From assembly GCA_937928015.1 (NCBI GenBank), contig CALFXA010000118.1, positions 1 to 20,317 of the forward strand: 20,317 bases of DNA, given 5' to 3'. This stretch comes from an uncultured Anaerolineales bacterium (GTDB taxonomy: Bacteria; Chloroflexota; Anaerolineae; Anaerolineales; Villigracilaceae). Shown here in pieces: positions 13,182 to 20,317 of the stretch (positions within the stretch are counted from its first letter, which is position 1; each line of letters opens with the position of its first letter). The position numbers and the translations under genes were made by a program. The notes beneath the pieces are model-generated. The model searched no databases. It was not told the origin of the DNA and was given only the letters and a program-made list of their open reading frames with translations.

Positions 13182-16100
13182 TTACGGCAGGTCAAATGTT
13201 TTGACTAGAAAGACCGCCATTTGTGCGCGATTTGTCATCGCCAGGGGACAATAATTCCCGCCGCCACAGCCGGTTGTGATGCCCTCTCTCGCCAATTGCT
13301 CAATCCAGGCTGCAGCCCAATAATTCACAGGCACATCGGCAAAGCTGCCGATGGCGGTCGGCGGGGCATAACTACTCCCATACCTGGCGCGCAGCAGGAA
13401 AACCGCCATCTGGTCACGAGTTACCGTTGTATCGGGACAATAGTTCCCGTTACCACAGCCAGTTGTGATGCCCTCCGCCTGAAGTTGCTCGATCCAGGCC
13501 GCGGCCCAGTGCGTGGCAGGGATGTCGCGGAAGACCGTCCCGCTTGCGGCGGGCGGGTTATACGCGCTGCCATGCCTACCGCGTAGCAAAAAGACCGCCA
13601 TCTGGGCACGGTTGACAGGCGTCTCGGGACAGTACATGACCGGGTTAGCAGAACAGCCTCCAGTGACGCCAGCATTGGAAAGGCGTTGAATGAATGGCCA
13701 GGCCCAGTAGGAAGCGGGTACATCCGTGAAGGTCATGGAAAGATCGACCTTCGCCACAAAAGCATCCTGACTACCGCCAGCGTACCCCGTGATCGGATTA
13801 CCCCATTCGGATGCACTGTATCCTGCAATAAAAGCTCTTCCATTTGCGTCCAATGCAATGTCATTTGCAGTGTCCAAATTGCTTCCGCCTAAAAACGTGT
13901 TTCCGGTGAGAATGCCGGTAGGAGACAGCCTTGCAACGAATCCATCGTACGTGCCTGCAAAACCACTCATGGGATTTCCCCAACTGCTGCTAGCTCCACC
14001 TACGACAAGGATGCTCCCATCCTTTCCCATCGCAATATTATTGCTCCCGTCTCCGCCTGCTCCTCCCAGGAAAGTATTCCAAAGCAAGGCCCCTGACGGA
14101 TCCAACCCGGCCGTGAACGCATCGCGACTTCCGCTAAAGGGGCGCACAGGGTCTCCCCAAGTCGCCATACCGCCTGCCCCTTCATCGCTGAAGCCTGACA
14201 CGTACACATTCCCGTTGGGGGCCACTGCAATCCCATCGGCCTCATCGTGCTCCGCGCCGCCCAGGAAGGTATTCCACAGCACGGCCCCGGAGGCATCCAA
14301 CTTTGCCGCAAAGGCATCACTGAAACCACCACTGTAGGCTCTGACCGGCGTTCCCCAAGTCTGATCGCTGTAGCCTGTCAGGTAGAGGTTGCTGCCGTCG
14401 GTGGTCAGATTCCAGGCTTCGTCGCCGCCAGCGCCGCCTAAAAAGGTATTCCACACCAGGCCGCCGGAGGAATTCAGCCTGGCGGCGAAGGCGTCGCCAT
14501 ACCCATTGTAAGCATGGAGTGGCGCGCCCCACGTGGAGGAACTGCCTCCAGCAACCAGGATGTCCCCATTATTGTCCAGAGTGAGAAAGCCTTCGTCGTA
14601 TCCGCTCCCGCCCAGGAAGGTGTTCCACACCAGATGGCCAGAGGAATCCAGTTTGGCTACGAAGGCATCGGAATCACCGGCATGGGCACGCAGCGGACTG
14701 CCCCAGGTGGTATCGCTCCCCCCGGCCAGGTATACATTTCCGCTGGCATCGATGGCGATACTGGAACCCCAATCATTTCCTGCTCCACCCAGGAAGGTGT
14801 TCCACACGAGATTCCCGTTGGAATCCAGCCTAGCAACAAAGGCATCCATGCCGCCGTTATGCGCCTGAATCGGGGCGCCCCAGGCCGCGTTACTGCCCCC
14901 CACAATATACATATTCCCATCCGCGTCGACGGCGATTGTATCTCCGGCGTCATTCCCCGTCCCGCCCACAAAGGTGTTGGCAAACTGCAGGGGTGGGTCC
15001 ATATCAAGCGGCTCGACGCTGAAGGTGCGTACCTCTGACCATTCCCCCCATGCGCCATTGATATAGGCCCGGACCATCCACGTCCAGTCGAGCAGGTTGG
15101 CTGAATCAATATAAGCGCCTGCGCCAGTGTAATGGTAGGACGAGCCCTCCGTTATTTCGTCATCATCAATCAAGGGCATGGATGTCCCATTATGGATCAC
15201 ATATAAATGATACTTGGCGGCATTTGGGACATCCGACCAGTCAAAATTCCAAACAATATTGTCTTGTCTATCATAGCGACCATTATCGAGTGTCTCGTTA
15301 TCCAGCGGCGATAGTAGGGATGGGCAGGCGTTATTCTGCCAGCCTGGAACCAGGTTCTCCACAAAGGCGATTACAGCCGGGTCGCTGGAGGTGATCCAGC
15401 AATCGAAGGTGAGCATCGTGAGGTTGGCCAGGTTGGTAATGGAGGTGGGAAATTCTCCATTGAAATGATTGTGTGCCAGATATAATCTTTGAAGTTGCGT
15501 TAAATTACCAAGATCAGAAGGCAACCCGCCCGTGAAATTGTTTTCATCCAAATGCAATGCGACAAGTTTCGTAAGATTGCCCAATTCAGGTGGTATAGAA
15601 CCAGAAAGGCTATTCTTCCATAGCACAATCCCTGTGAGCTGGGTTAAATTTCCGATCTCTGGAGGAATATTGCCTGTTAATTGATTATCTCCTAAATTCA
15701 ACCACGTGAGATGCGTCAGGTTTCCCAGTTCAGATGGAATGGGACCGGATAATTGATTTACGTTCAACCATAAGCCAGTCACCAATTGCGTTAAATTCCC
15801 GAGTTCAGGGGGGATATTACCTGTCAATTGATTTACAGCCAGGCCCAATCCTGTCAGATTAGTTAGATTTCCAAGCTCTGGCGGAATGGTTCCGGTTAGT
15901 TGATTGTAGTCAAGCCAAAGTTCTGTAAGGTATGTAAGGTTACCCAACTCCGGGGGGATGCTGCCGGAAAGTTGATTGCGAGACAAATTTAATTTTGTCA
16001 GGTGTATCAGGTTTTGGATTTGGAATGGGATGCTGCCCGATAATTGGTTCTCGTTCAAATACAGTTCTGTGAGATTTACCAAATTCCCGAGGCCCGCGGG

Positions 16101-18227
16101 GATGGGACCGGTCAGTTGATTGCGGAACAAATACAATCCCTGGAGTTGCGTCAGGTTCCCAAAAGCAGATGGAATTGACCCAGTCAGCTGATTTCTAGAC
16201 AGGTTCAGCCATTCGAGCTTGGTCAGGTTTCCCAACTCAAGCGGAATAGGCCCGCTCAATTGGTTTATGTACAAGGCCAGTTCCGTTAGATCCGTCAGAT
16301 TCCCCAACTCAGACGGGATGGAGCCGGTAAGTTGATTGTCGTACAACCACAACCCAGTGAGATAACTCAAATTCCCCAGCTGGGCTGGAATAGAGCCTGA
16401 CAAGTTATTCCCGTGAAGTATCACCTCGGTGACATGCCCGCCGGCGCAATGAATCCCGTACCAACTGCATGGCGCGTTCGTCTGCAGCCAGTTTGTGTGA
16501 TTGGTCCAGTTGACGCCATCGGTGCTGTTGTACAAGGTAACCAGCACATCGCATTCGACCTTTGGAATTTCTGTTACAGCAGAACATAGGTCCACGGTCG
16601 TGACATCCAAGTACATTGCGTTAGGTGGTCCAAAAATATTGTCATTGTGGCTGATGGCCCATTGTGTGCGATAGGTGCCGGTTACCGATGGCGCAGTCAT
16701 GTTGATGGACCAACGATAGGTCTGGCCAGGCAGAACATTCGTTGTAATGGGCTGCACAGCAAGGGCTCCCATCGCCATGTTATTGGTATTTTGAAGCCAA
16801 TAACTTCCAGGTATCCATGTGCTGGTCCCATTATTGGTCAACTCGAACCAAATCTGGAAAGAGCTATCTATTGCAACAGTTGGATATACAGACTGGCTGG
16901 CAAAAGCAGCACTGTCGGCAGCCGGCGGAATCAGCGTATTGATGTAAAACCCACTGTAATTGGCCCCATAATAAACATACACTGGAGAATAGTAACTGGC
17001 CAGGTTTGGGTTGACAATCATAAAATTCCCACCGGCCGTTTCGTATCCAAGACCAGTGGTGGAATGATCGGGCCCTATCCATTGTCCACCGTTATAGCCC
17101 ATGAAATTTGCTACGACAGGCCGATCCATGTCAATTTCGGAACGATACTGCTCGAAGGAAGGGTTTTCTATATACTGCGAACTTGAACCGGGATAGCCTC
17201 TTTCGTGAAACACAGTAGTTAGCGCGGGGCTAAGATTGGCATACCAAGTACAGCCAGCGCCACTACAGCACCAGGTCCCGGCCAAATCATGCAGTCTGAT
17301 AATCGTATCGTTCGGCCTACCTGAACCATCATATCCCCATGCAACATTGGGATATCCTCGTTGTGCCCAATAACCCATCAGGGTCCCGCCAGCAGTCGGC
17401 GTACAGCCAACCCAGCACTCCCCATAAGTGAACTGAAGATAATATGGGATACTTAACGCTTTTGCAGAAGGCGTGACAATTGCCGTAGGTAGTGGAATAG
17501 GATTCAATTCATTATCTTCAGGTGAAACAAGGAAATCCGGTTTGCTAATTTTTCTCCCGTCAGGAAAATCGATCAATCGGTTTCCTGATTGATCAAGGAT
17601 TAAATAGGAGTAATCCATCATATTGAGCAAAAGTCGATAAGAAAATGCTCCATCAACCATCCCCGCTGTCCCCCCGGGGGTTAGAACAAAATATTTATCA
17701 AATGGTCCCAAATACAATGGATGGGAGATGTCGATTGAAAAGCCCCATTGATCGGCAATGGAAATGGCCTGTAATGAGCTATGCAGATGCCAGGGAAGGT
17801 TTTCAGAAAACTCAACCACCTGGCAAGTACTCGCATCAATGACCACATATCCAAGCACTTTTTCAGCTTGAATAATTGACACCATGAACACCACAACCCG
17901 ACCATCAAGGTCATAGTAAGGGAATGGTTCTGGATCCGCCTCAGCCTTGTCCCAATTCAACAGGTTTCCGTTCTCAATTTCTATCAGGACGCGTTCATTC
18001 GCAAGTTCGACAAGCTTTTGTTGTGTCACACAAGAAGGATCACTATATCCTTCGCTTTTCATGGTTTCATTGGGTGGATTTTGCACTCCCTGGTATGCAG
18101 ATACAGATTGAAACGAGTTCGCCAGGATAAGCGCAACAATAAGTAAAACTCCTCCCACTCTCAAAAAATACCGCAATGCTTTTTTCAGCCAGTCGATGAA
18201 ACTATATTGTATATCCATTTCAACCAT
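13182..18227 (-). CDS. Giant surface protein: C39-like peptidase, NBR1-like Ig, LRR, Fn3-like, SBBP propeller, three SLH
   Basis: 1681 residues. A signal/TM segment (about 20-44, possible cut after SVSA) leads to a pro-like region (60-250) and a papain-fold C39-like peptidase (about 258-432) with C275 (WVGCTPTAGG), H388 (GPDHSTTGLGY) and N406 as a likely triad. Next come an NBR1-type Ig domain (about 440-545: FELTNNGTSTW, GTYRTQW), an LRR cap (548-597) and 14 plant-type LRRs plus a degenerate one (598-945), an Fn3-like domain (969-1072), seven SBBP blades (1081-1498) and three SLH domains (1500-1681), each with a GC...YCP cysteine pair. It is probably exported and anchored by SLH to cell-wall polymer. 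An alternative start, M4 at 18218, is better spaced from TAAGGA. The LRR and N-terminal DNA is visibly AT-richer than the propeller/SLH DNA, suggesting assembly from different sources. Substrate unknown. Confidence 0.92.
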   Translation of the reverse strand: MVEMDIQYSFIDWLKKALRYFLRVGGVLLIVALILANSFQSVSAYQGVQNPPNETMKSEGYSDPSCVTQQKLVELANERVLIEIENGNLLNWDKAEADPEPFPYYDLDGRVVVFMVSIIQAEKVLGYVVIDASTCQVVEFSENLPWHLHSSLQAISIADQWGFSIDISHPLYLGPFDKYFVLTPGGTAGMVDGAFSYRLLLNMMDYSYLILDQSGNRLIDFPDGRKISKPDFLVSPEDNELNPIPLPTAIVTPSAKALSIPYYLQFTYGECWVGCTPTAGGTLMGYWAQRGYPNVAWGYDGSGRPNDTIIRLHDLAGTWCCSGAGCTWYANLSPALTTVFHERGYPGSSSQYIENPSFEQYRSEIDMDRPVVANFMGYNGGQWIGPDHSTTGLGYETAGGNFMIVNPNLASYYSPVYVYYGANYSGFYINTLIPPAADSAAFASQSVYPTVAIDSSFQIWFELTNNGTSTWIPGSYWLQNTNNMAMGALAVQPITTNVLPGQTYRWSINMTAPSVTGTYRTQWAISHNDNIFGPPNAMYLDVTTVDLCSAVTEIPKVECDVLVTLYNSTDGVNWTNHTNWLQTNAPCSWYGIHCAGGHVTEVILHGNNLSGSIPAQLGNLSYLTGLWLYDNQLTGSIPSELGNLTDLTELALYINQLSGPIPLELGNLTKLEWLNLSRNQLTGSIPSAFGNLTQLQGLYLFRNQLTGPIPAGLGNLVNLTELYLNENQLSGSIPFQIQNLIHLTKLNLSRNQLSGSIPPELGNLTYLTELWLDYNQLTGTIPPELGNLTNLTGLGLAVNQLTGNIPPELGNLTQLVTGLWLNVNQLSGPIPSELGNLTHLTWLNLGDNQLTGNIPPEIGNLTQLTGIVLWKNSLSGSIPPELGNLTKLVALHLDENNFTGGLPSDLGNLTQLQRLYLAHNHFNGEFPTSITNLANLTMLTFDCWITSSDPAVIAFVENLVPGWQNNACPSLLSPLDNETLDNGRYDRQDNIVWNFDWSDVPNAAKYHLYVIHNGTSMPLIDDDEITEGSSYHYTGAGAYIDSANLLDWTWMVRAYINGAWGEWSEVRTFSVEPLDMDPPLQFANTFVGGTGNDAGDTIAVDADGNMYIVGGSNAAWGAPIQAHNGGMDAFVARLDSNGNLVWNTFLGGAGNDWGSSIAIDASGNVYLAGGSDTTWGSPLRAHAGDSDAFVAKLDSSGHLVWNTFLGGSGYDEGFLTLDNNGDILVAGGSSSTWGAPLHAYNGYGDAFAARLNSSGGLVWNTFLGGAGGDEAWNLTTDGSNLYLTGYSDQTWGTPVRAYSGGFSDAFAAKLDASGAVLWNTFLGGAEHDEADGIAVAPNGNVYVSGFSDEGAGGMATWGDPVRPFSGSRDAFTAGLDPSGALLWNTFLGGAGGDGSNNIAMGKDGSILVVGGASSSWGNPMSGFAGTYDGFVARLSPTGILTGNTFLGGSNLDTANDIALDANGRAFIAGYSASEWGNPITGYAGGSQDAFVAKVDLSMTFTDVPASYWAWPFIQRLSNAGVTGGCSANPVMYCPETPVNRAQMAVFLLRGRHGSAYNPPAASGTVFRDIPATHWAAAWIEQLQAEGITTGCGNGNYCPDTTVTRDQMAVFLLRARYGSSYAPPTAIGSFADVPVNYWAAAWIEQLAREGITTGCGGGNYCPLAMTNRAQMAVFLVKTFDLP
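13734..14987 (-). repeat. Seven tandem SBBP beta-propeller repeats within the surface protein
   Basis: Seven units of about 58-65 codons, each opening with a form of WNTFLGG.G.D and ending DAFVAKLD.SG. Six of the seven carry a W-G-x-P core. Unit starts lie near residues 1081, 1142, 1201, 1259, 1318, 1383 and 1442. Seven blades is the number expected for one closed propeller. The DNA copies remain similar enough to recombine. Confidence 0.9.
15393..16436 (-). repeat. Tandem 72-bp leucine-rich repeats within the surface protein
   Basis: Fourteen units of 24 residues with consensus LTxLxLxxNQLxGxIPxELGNL and a fifteenth degenerate unit. This is the plant-specific LRR class, with IP in the second half. 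The unit at residues 813-837 has one extra codon (V816, 15780-15782). Copies are close in sequence, which points to expansion by duplication. Confidence 0.92.
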
Positions 18228-18296
18228 CCTTATTTAGACTACAGTGCAAAATCATCTCACAGACCAAACTATTTCGCCGATTCCGCCCTTCCCCGC

Positions 18297-18324
18297 TTGA
18301 ACTAATTTTCACGGACTTTATGAT
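18297..18324 (+). promoter_or_regulatory. Putative promoter for the STAND gene pair
   Basis: TTGAAC (18297-18302) and TATGAT (18319-18324) with a 16-base spacer in an AT-rich stretch; the start would be near 18331. The 18228-18362 gap is divergent and must also hold the surface-protein promoter, which I could not place. Confidence 0.4.
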
Positions 18325-18362
18325 ATATTCCAACCCACATCGGACAAAAAACTGACAATAAA

Positions 18363-19877
18363 GTGACAGCTTGGATGGAAATCGAAAACATCACTCCCAA
18401 ATTGATCGAAGCATATTTACATTCCATCCGCAATGGAACAAAGAAGCCCAGCGAGCTGCTGGAATTACATTGCGTCGCACATCGCGCAGGGGCGGGAGCG
18501 CAGGAACGCTATTTTCAGGTGTTCGATTGGTTGGAACAATTGATTCTCGAGCACTTGGATCTATATCGCCAAGACCAATTCACGGATACACGCAACAAAA
18601 TCCTCCCCTGGCGCACCGTATTACGGCAGGATTTCCAAAACTCGACCGTTTCGTTGCAAGCCTGGAGCGCCCTGTACCATCGTTATTTTCTCAGGGAGGC
18701 GTATTCACTTGACGACCTGGCCCAGGTGGCGGGATATGATTCCCGTCAGTTTCGCCGCAGGTTGGAGAGTGGCGTGAAGGAGCTCTGCAACCAAGTACAG
18801 CGCAGGGAGATGCAGGCACACCAACGCAACCAAGGGGCCAGCCTTGGCGCAAGCCTCCCTACCCAGGAATATACAGAACTCTTCGGGGCAGCCCCTGCCA
18901 GAGCCCAGTTACAACACTGGCTTTCCACCCCCGGCGAACCGCGCATGTTGAGCGTCGAAGGCCTCGGCGGGATCGGGAAGACCACCCTGGCGCAAGCGGT
19001 GCTGCACGATATCCTGCGCGGGGAAAACCCCTTTCATGACATCCTTTGGATCAGCGCCCGTCAGGAAAGTCTGACCTTGCGTGGCGAGATCGAGCAAGTC
19101 GCCCACCCCGCCCAGACCCTACAAGAAATTATCACAGAGCTGACCCAGAAACTTGGCCTGACCCATCTGGCAGGGTTGGGAACTGCGGAAAAGCTCAAAG
19201 GGCTTCAGCCGTTATTGGGCCTGCACCCTCACCTGATCGTGATTGACAACCTGGAAACGGCCAGCGAGGTGCGCCTGATCGTCCCGACCTTGCGGAAGAT
19301 CGCGGGGCAATCCCGCTTCCTGTTTACCAGCCGCCGCACCCTGGGGGCCCATCCTTATGTGCAGGTGTTCTCCGTCCCTGAATTATCTATAGAAGACAGT
19401 CACAGGTTGGTCGAGTCCGAAGTCAATCGGCGCGGAAAAAGATACAGTCTGGGTGCAGAGCAGGCGCGTCTCATCTATGAAACGGTGGGCGGTCTGCCCC
19501 TGGCTCTCAAATTGATTGCCGCCCAGATCTATGATTTGTCTGAAGAATATGCGCTCGGACGCCTTTTACAGGTCTCGCCGGGCAGGTCGGCACGCGCCCT
19601 CTACACCTATATATACAAACAAACCTGGAAGAATTTACAGGAAAATTCCAAGCGGCTATTGCTGTCCATGCTGTTGGTCGCCCCCAGCGGTGACTCGTTG
19701 GAATGGCTCCAGACCAACAGCGGCCTCTCCGCTGACGAGTTTGAGGAGGCCTTCACCCAACTGCTCGATTTCTCGCTGGTCGAGATAAACCGCGTCCAGG
19801 CATCTCCCGTGTTTTACCTGCACCGTATTACCCAGACTTTTCTAAAAACCAATATCTTGCAGGAATGGAGCGTATAA
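18363..19877 (+). CDS. STAND-class (NB-ARC) signal ATPase with N-terminal HTH-like region
   Basis: 504 residues from GTG 18363; ATG 18375 is equally possible and neither has a Shine-Dalgarno. Residues 10-155 form a helical N-terminal region with an HTH-like stretch (115-135, SLDDLAQVAGYDSRQFRRRL). The NB-ARC core follows: GLGGIGKTTLA (Walker A, K206), LIVIDNLE (Walker B, D295), FLFTSRRT (319-326) and GGLPLAL (376-382). The C-terminal winged-helix part (about 425-500) carries LHRITQTFL, which occupies the place of the MHD motif (H487). Such ATPases act as ligand-triggered oligomeric switches in regulation or antiphage defence. The usual sensor repeats are not fused but appear to be in the directly abutting next gene. 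No effector domain such as a nuclease, TIR or protease is seen. Confidence 0.9.
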   Translation: MTAWMEIENITPKLIEAYLHSIRNGTKKPSELLELHCVAHRAGAGAQERYFQVFDWLEQLILEHLDLYRQDQFTDTRNKILPWRTVLRQDFQNSTVSLQAWSALYHRYFLREAYSLDDLAQVAGYDSRQFRRRLESGVKELCNQVQRREMQAHQRNQGASLGASLPTQEYTELFGAAPARAQLQHWLSTPGEPRMLSVEGLGGIGKTTLAQAVLHDILRGENPFHDILWISARQESLTLRGEIEQVAHPAQTLQEIITELTQKLGLTHLAGLGTAEKLKGLQPLLGLHPHLIVIDNLETASEVRLIVPTLRKIAGQSRFLFTSRRTLGAHPYVQVFSVPELSIEDSHRLVESEVNRRGKRYSLGAEQARLIYETVGGLPLALKLIAAQIYDLSEEYALGRLLQVSPGRSARALYTYIYKQTWKNLQENSKRLLLSMLLVAPSGDSLEWLQTNSGLSADEFEEAFTQLLDFSLVEINRVQASPVFYLHRITQTFLKTNILQEWSV

Positions 19878-20317
19878 ATGCCCGCGGCGGGCAAACCCGA
19901 CTGGCAGGGAGTTTTCCAGCAAATGGTGGAAGATTCCCTGCGCCATTCCATCATCCTGGTGCAGGCGAATGTAAACACACCCCAGGCCTTTCGCCCACAC
20001 ATGGACAGCCTGACCAGCCAGATCCGTTGGGGCGCCCGCTTTGCCCCCGAACTGGCAGCCCGTCTGACAGTGGCCGCTTATCCCTGGCCAGCGCGCTGGG
20101 GACAGACCGATTCCTGGCGTCAGCACCTGGAGCAGGTCCGCCATGGGGTGGCGCCCTCTCACCCGCTCCACCGCCAAGCACTGGCCTGTCTGGCCGATAT
20201 CTTTCAACTCAGCGGGCAGCCTGAAAAAGTGGTGGAAGTCGCAGGGACCCTTTTCGACGATCCAACAGTCCCGCTGGAGGAATTGGAATGGCTGGTAGCG
20301 CGAGGCGGGGGAGCCTG
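19878..20317 (+). CDS. Helical (TPR-like) protein, 3'-truncated, partner of the STAND ATPase
   Basis: The ATG directly follows the STAND stop (TAAATG) and GGAG lies 7 bases upstream, so the two are translationally coupled. The frame is open to the window end (146 residues). The visible part is alpha-helical and rich in Ala, Leu, Gln and Trp, with helix pairs such as HPLHRQALACLADIFQLSGQPEKVVEVAGTLF (quoted in part: ALACLADIFQLSGQPEKV). This resembles a TPR hairpin. I infer the sensor/repeat half of a STAND system made as two polypeptides. The family cannot be named from this fragment. Confidence 0.75.
   Translation, partial: MPAAGKPDWQGVFQQMVEDSLRHSIILVQANVNTPQAFRPHMDSLTSQIRWGARFAPELAARLTVAAYPWPARWGQTDSWRQHLEQVRHGVAPSHPLHRQALACLADIFQLSGQPEKVVEVAGTLFDDPTVPLEELEWLVARGGGA

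Noticed and set aside
13789..14337. 182-residue and similar plus-strand frames antisense to the propeller repeats
   Set aside because: Repetitive low-complexity composition mirroring the SBBP units; no start signals.
13182..16436. CRISPR-like or satellite arrays
   Set aside because: The periodicity (72 bp and about 177 bp) is in frame and encodes LRR and SBBP repeats; there are no spacers.
1..20317. Prophage, integrase, IS transposase or attachment site
   Set aside because: No such genes or flanking tRNA were found; the only mobile-like item is the 86-bp palindromic repeat.

Overview
The window looks like a chromosomal segment of an uncultured Anaerolineae-type Chloroflexota bacterium. This is an inference from gene content: HD-GYP signalling proteins, Cys-paired SLH domains, a SUMF1-family lipoprotein, a STAND ATPase, and fairly GC-rich coding DNA with an AT-richer surface-protein gene. 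No rRNA, tRNA, CRISPR array, transposase or phage gene was found.

Layout. (1) 1-2099, plus strand: the 3' end of a HisKA_3-type sensor kinase, its NarL/FixJ response regulator (ATGA overlap), and a REC-HD-GYP c-di-GMP phosphodiesterase, closed by a strong 18-bp hairpin terminator. (2) 7585-2163, minus strand: a six-gene membrane/respiratory operon. In transcription order it holds a 7-TM protein, a 12-TM heme-copper-oxidase-like subunit, a SUMF1/FGE-fold lipoprotein, a heme O synthase (CtaB/CyoE), a 7-TM paralogue of the first gene, and a 6-TM protein. A near-ideal CRP/FNR site lies exactly 41.5 bp upstream of the start predicted from an extended -10. Hairpins, two followed by T-tracts, sit in three of its gaps. 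(3) 7799-11338, plus strand: a large membrane sensor with 3 GAF, 2 PAS and an HD-GYP domain, whose output domain is a close paralogue of the one at 1110-2099. (4) 13029-11333, minus strand: a small FtsL/DivIC-like protein with an apparently leaderless promoter, then diaminopimelate decarboxylase. (5) 18227-13182, minus strand: a 1681-residue surface protein combining a C39-like cysteine peptidase, NBR1-like Ig domain, plant-type LRRs, Fn3-like domain, a seven-blade SBBP propeller and three SLH domains. (6) 18363-20317, plus strand: a STAND (NB-ARC) ATPase and a directly abutting helical protein that runs off the end.

The most unusual points are as follows. The oxidase-like subunit keeps the heme-ligand histidines of TM2 and TM10 but lacks the tandem CuB histidines of TM7. 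It has no CuA/cytochrome c partner in the operon, and its gene is translationally coupled to a SUMF1-family lipoprotein. The signal peptide of that lipoprotein is largely encoded by an 86-bp dispersed-type palindromic repeat inserted in frame. The operon thus looks like an undescribed respiratory or NO-related module under CRP/FNR control. The multidomain SLH peptidase and the split STAND pair are also worth attention.
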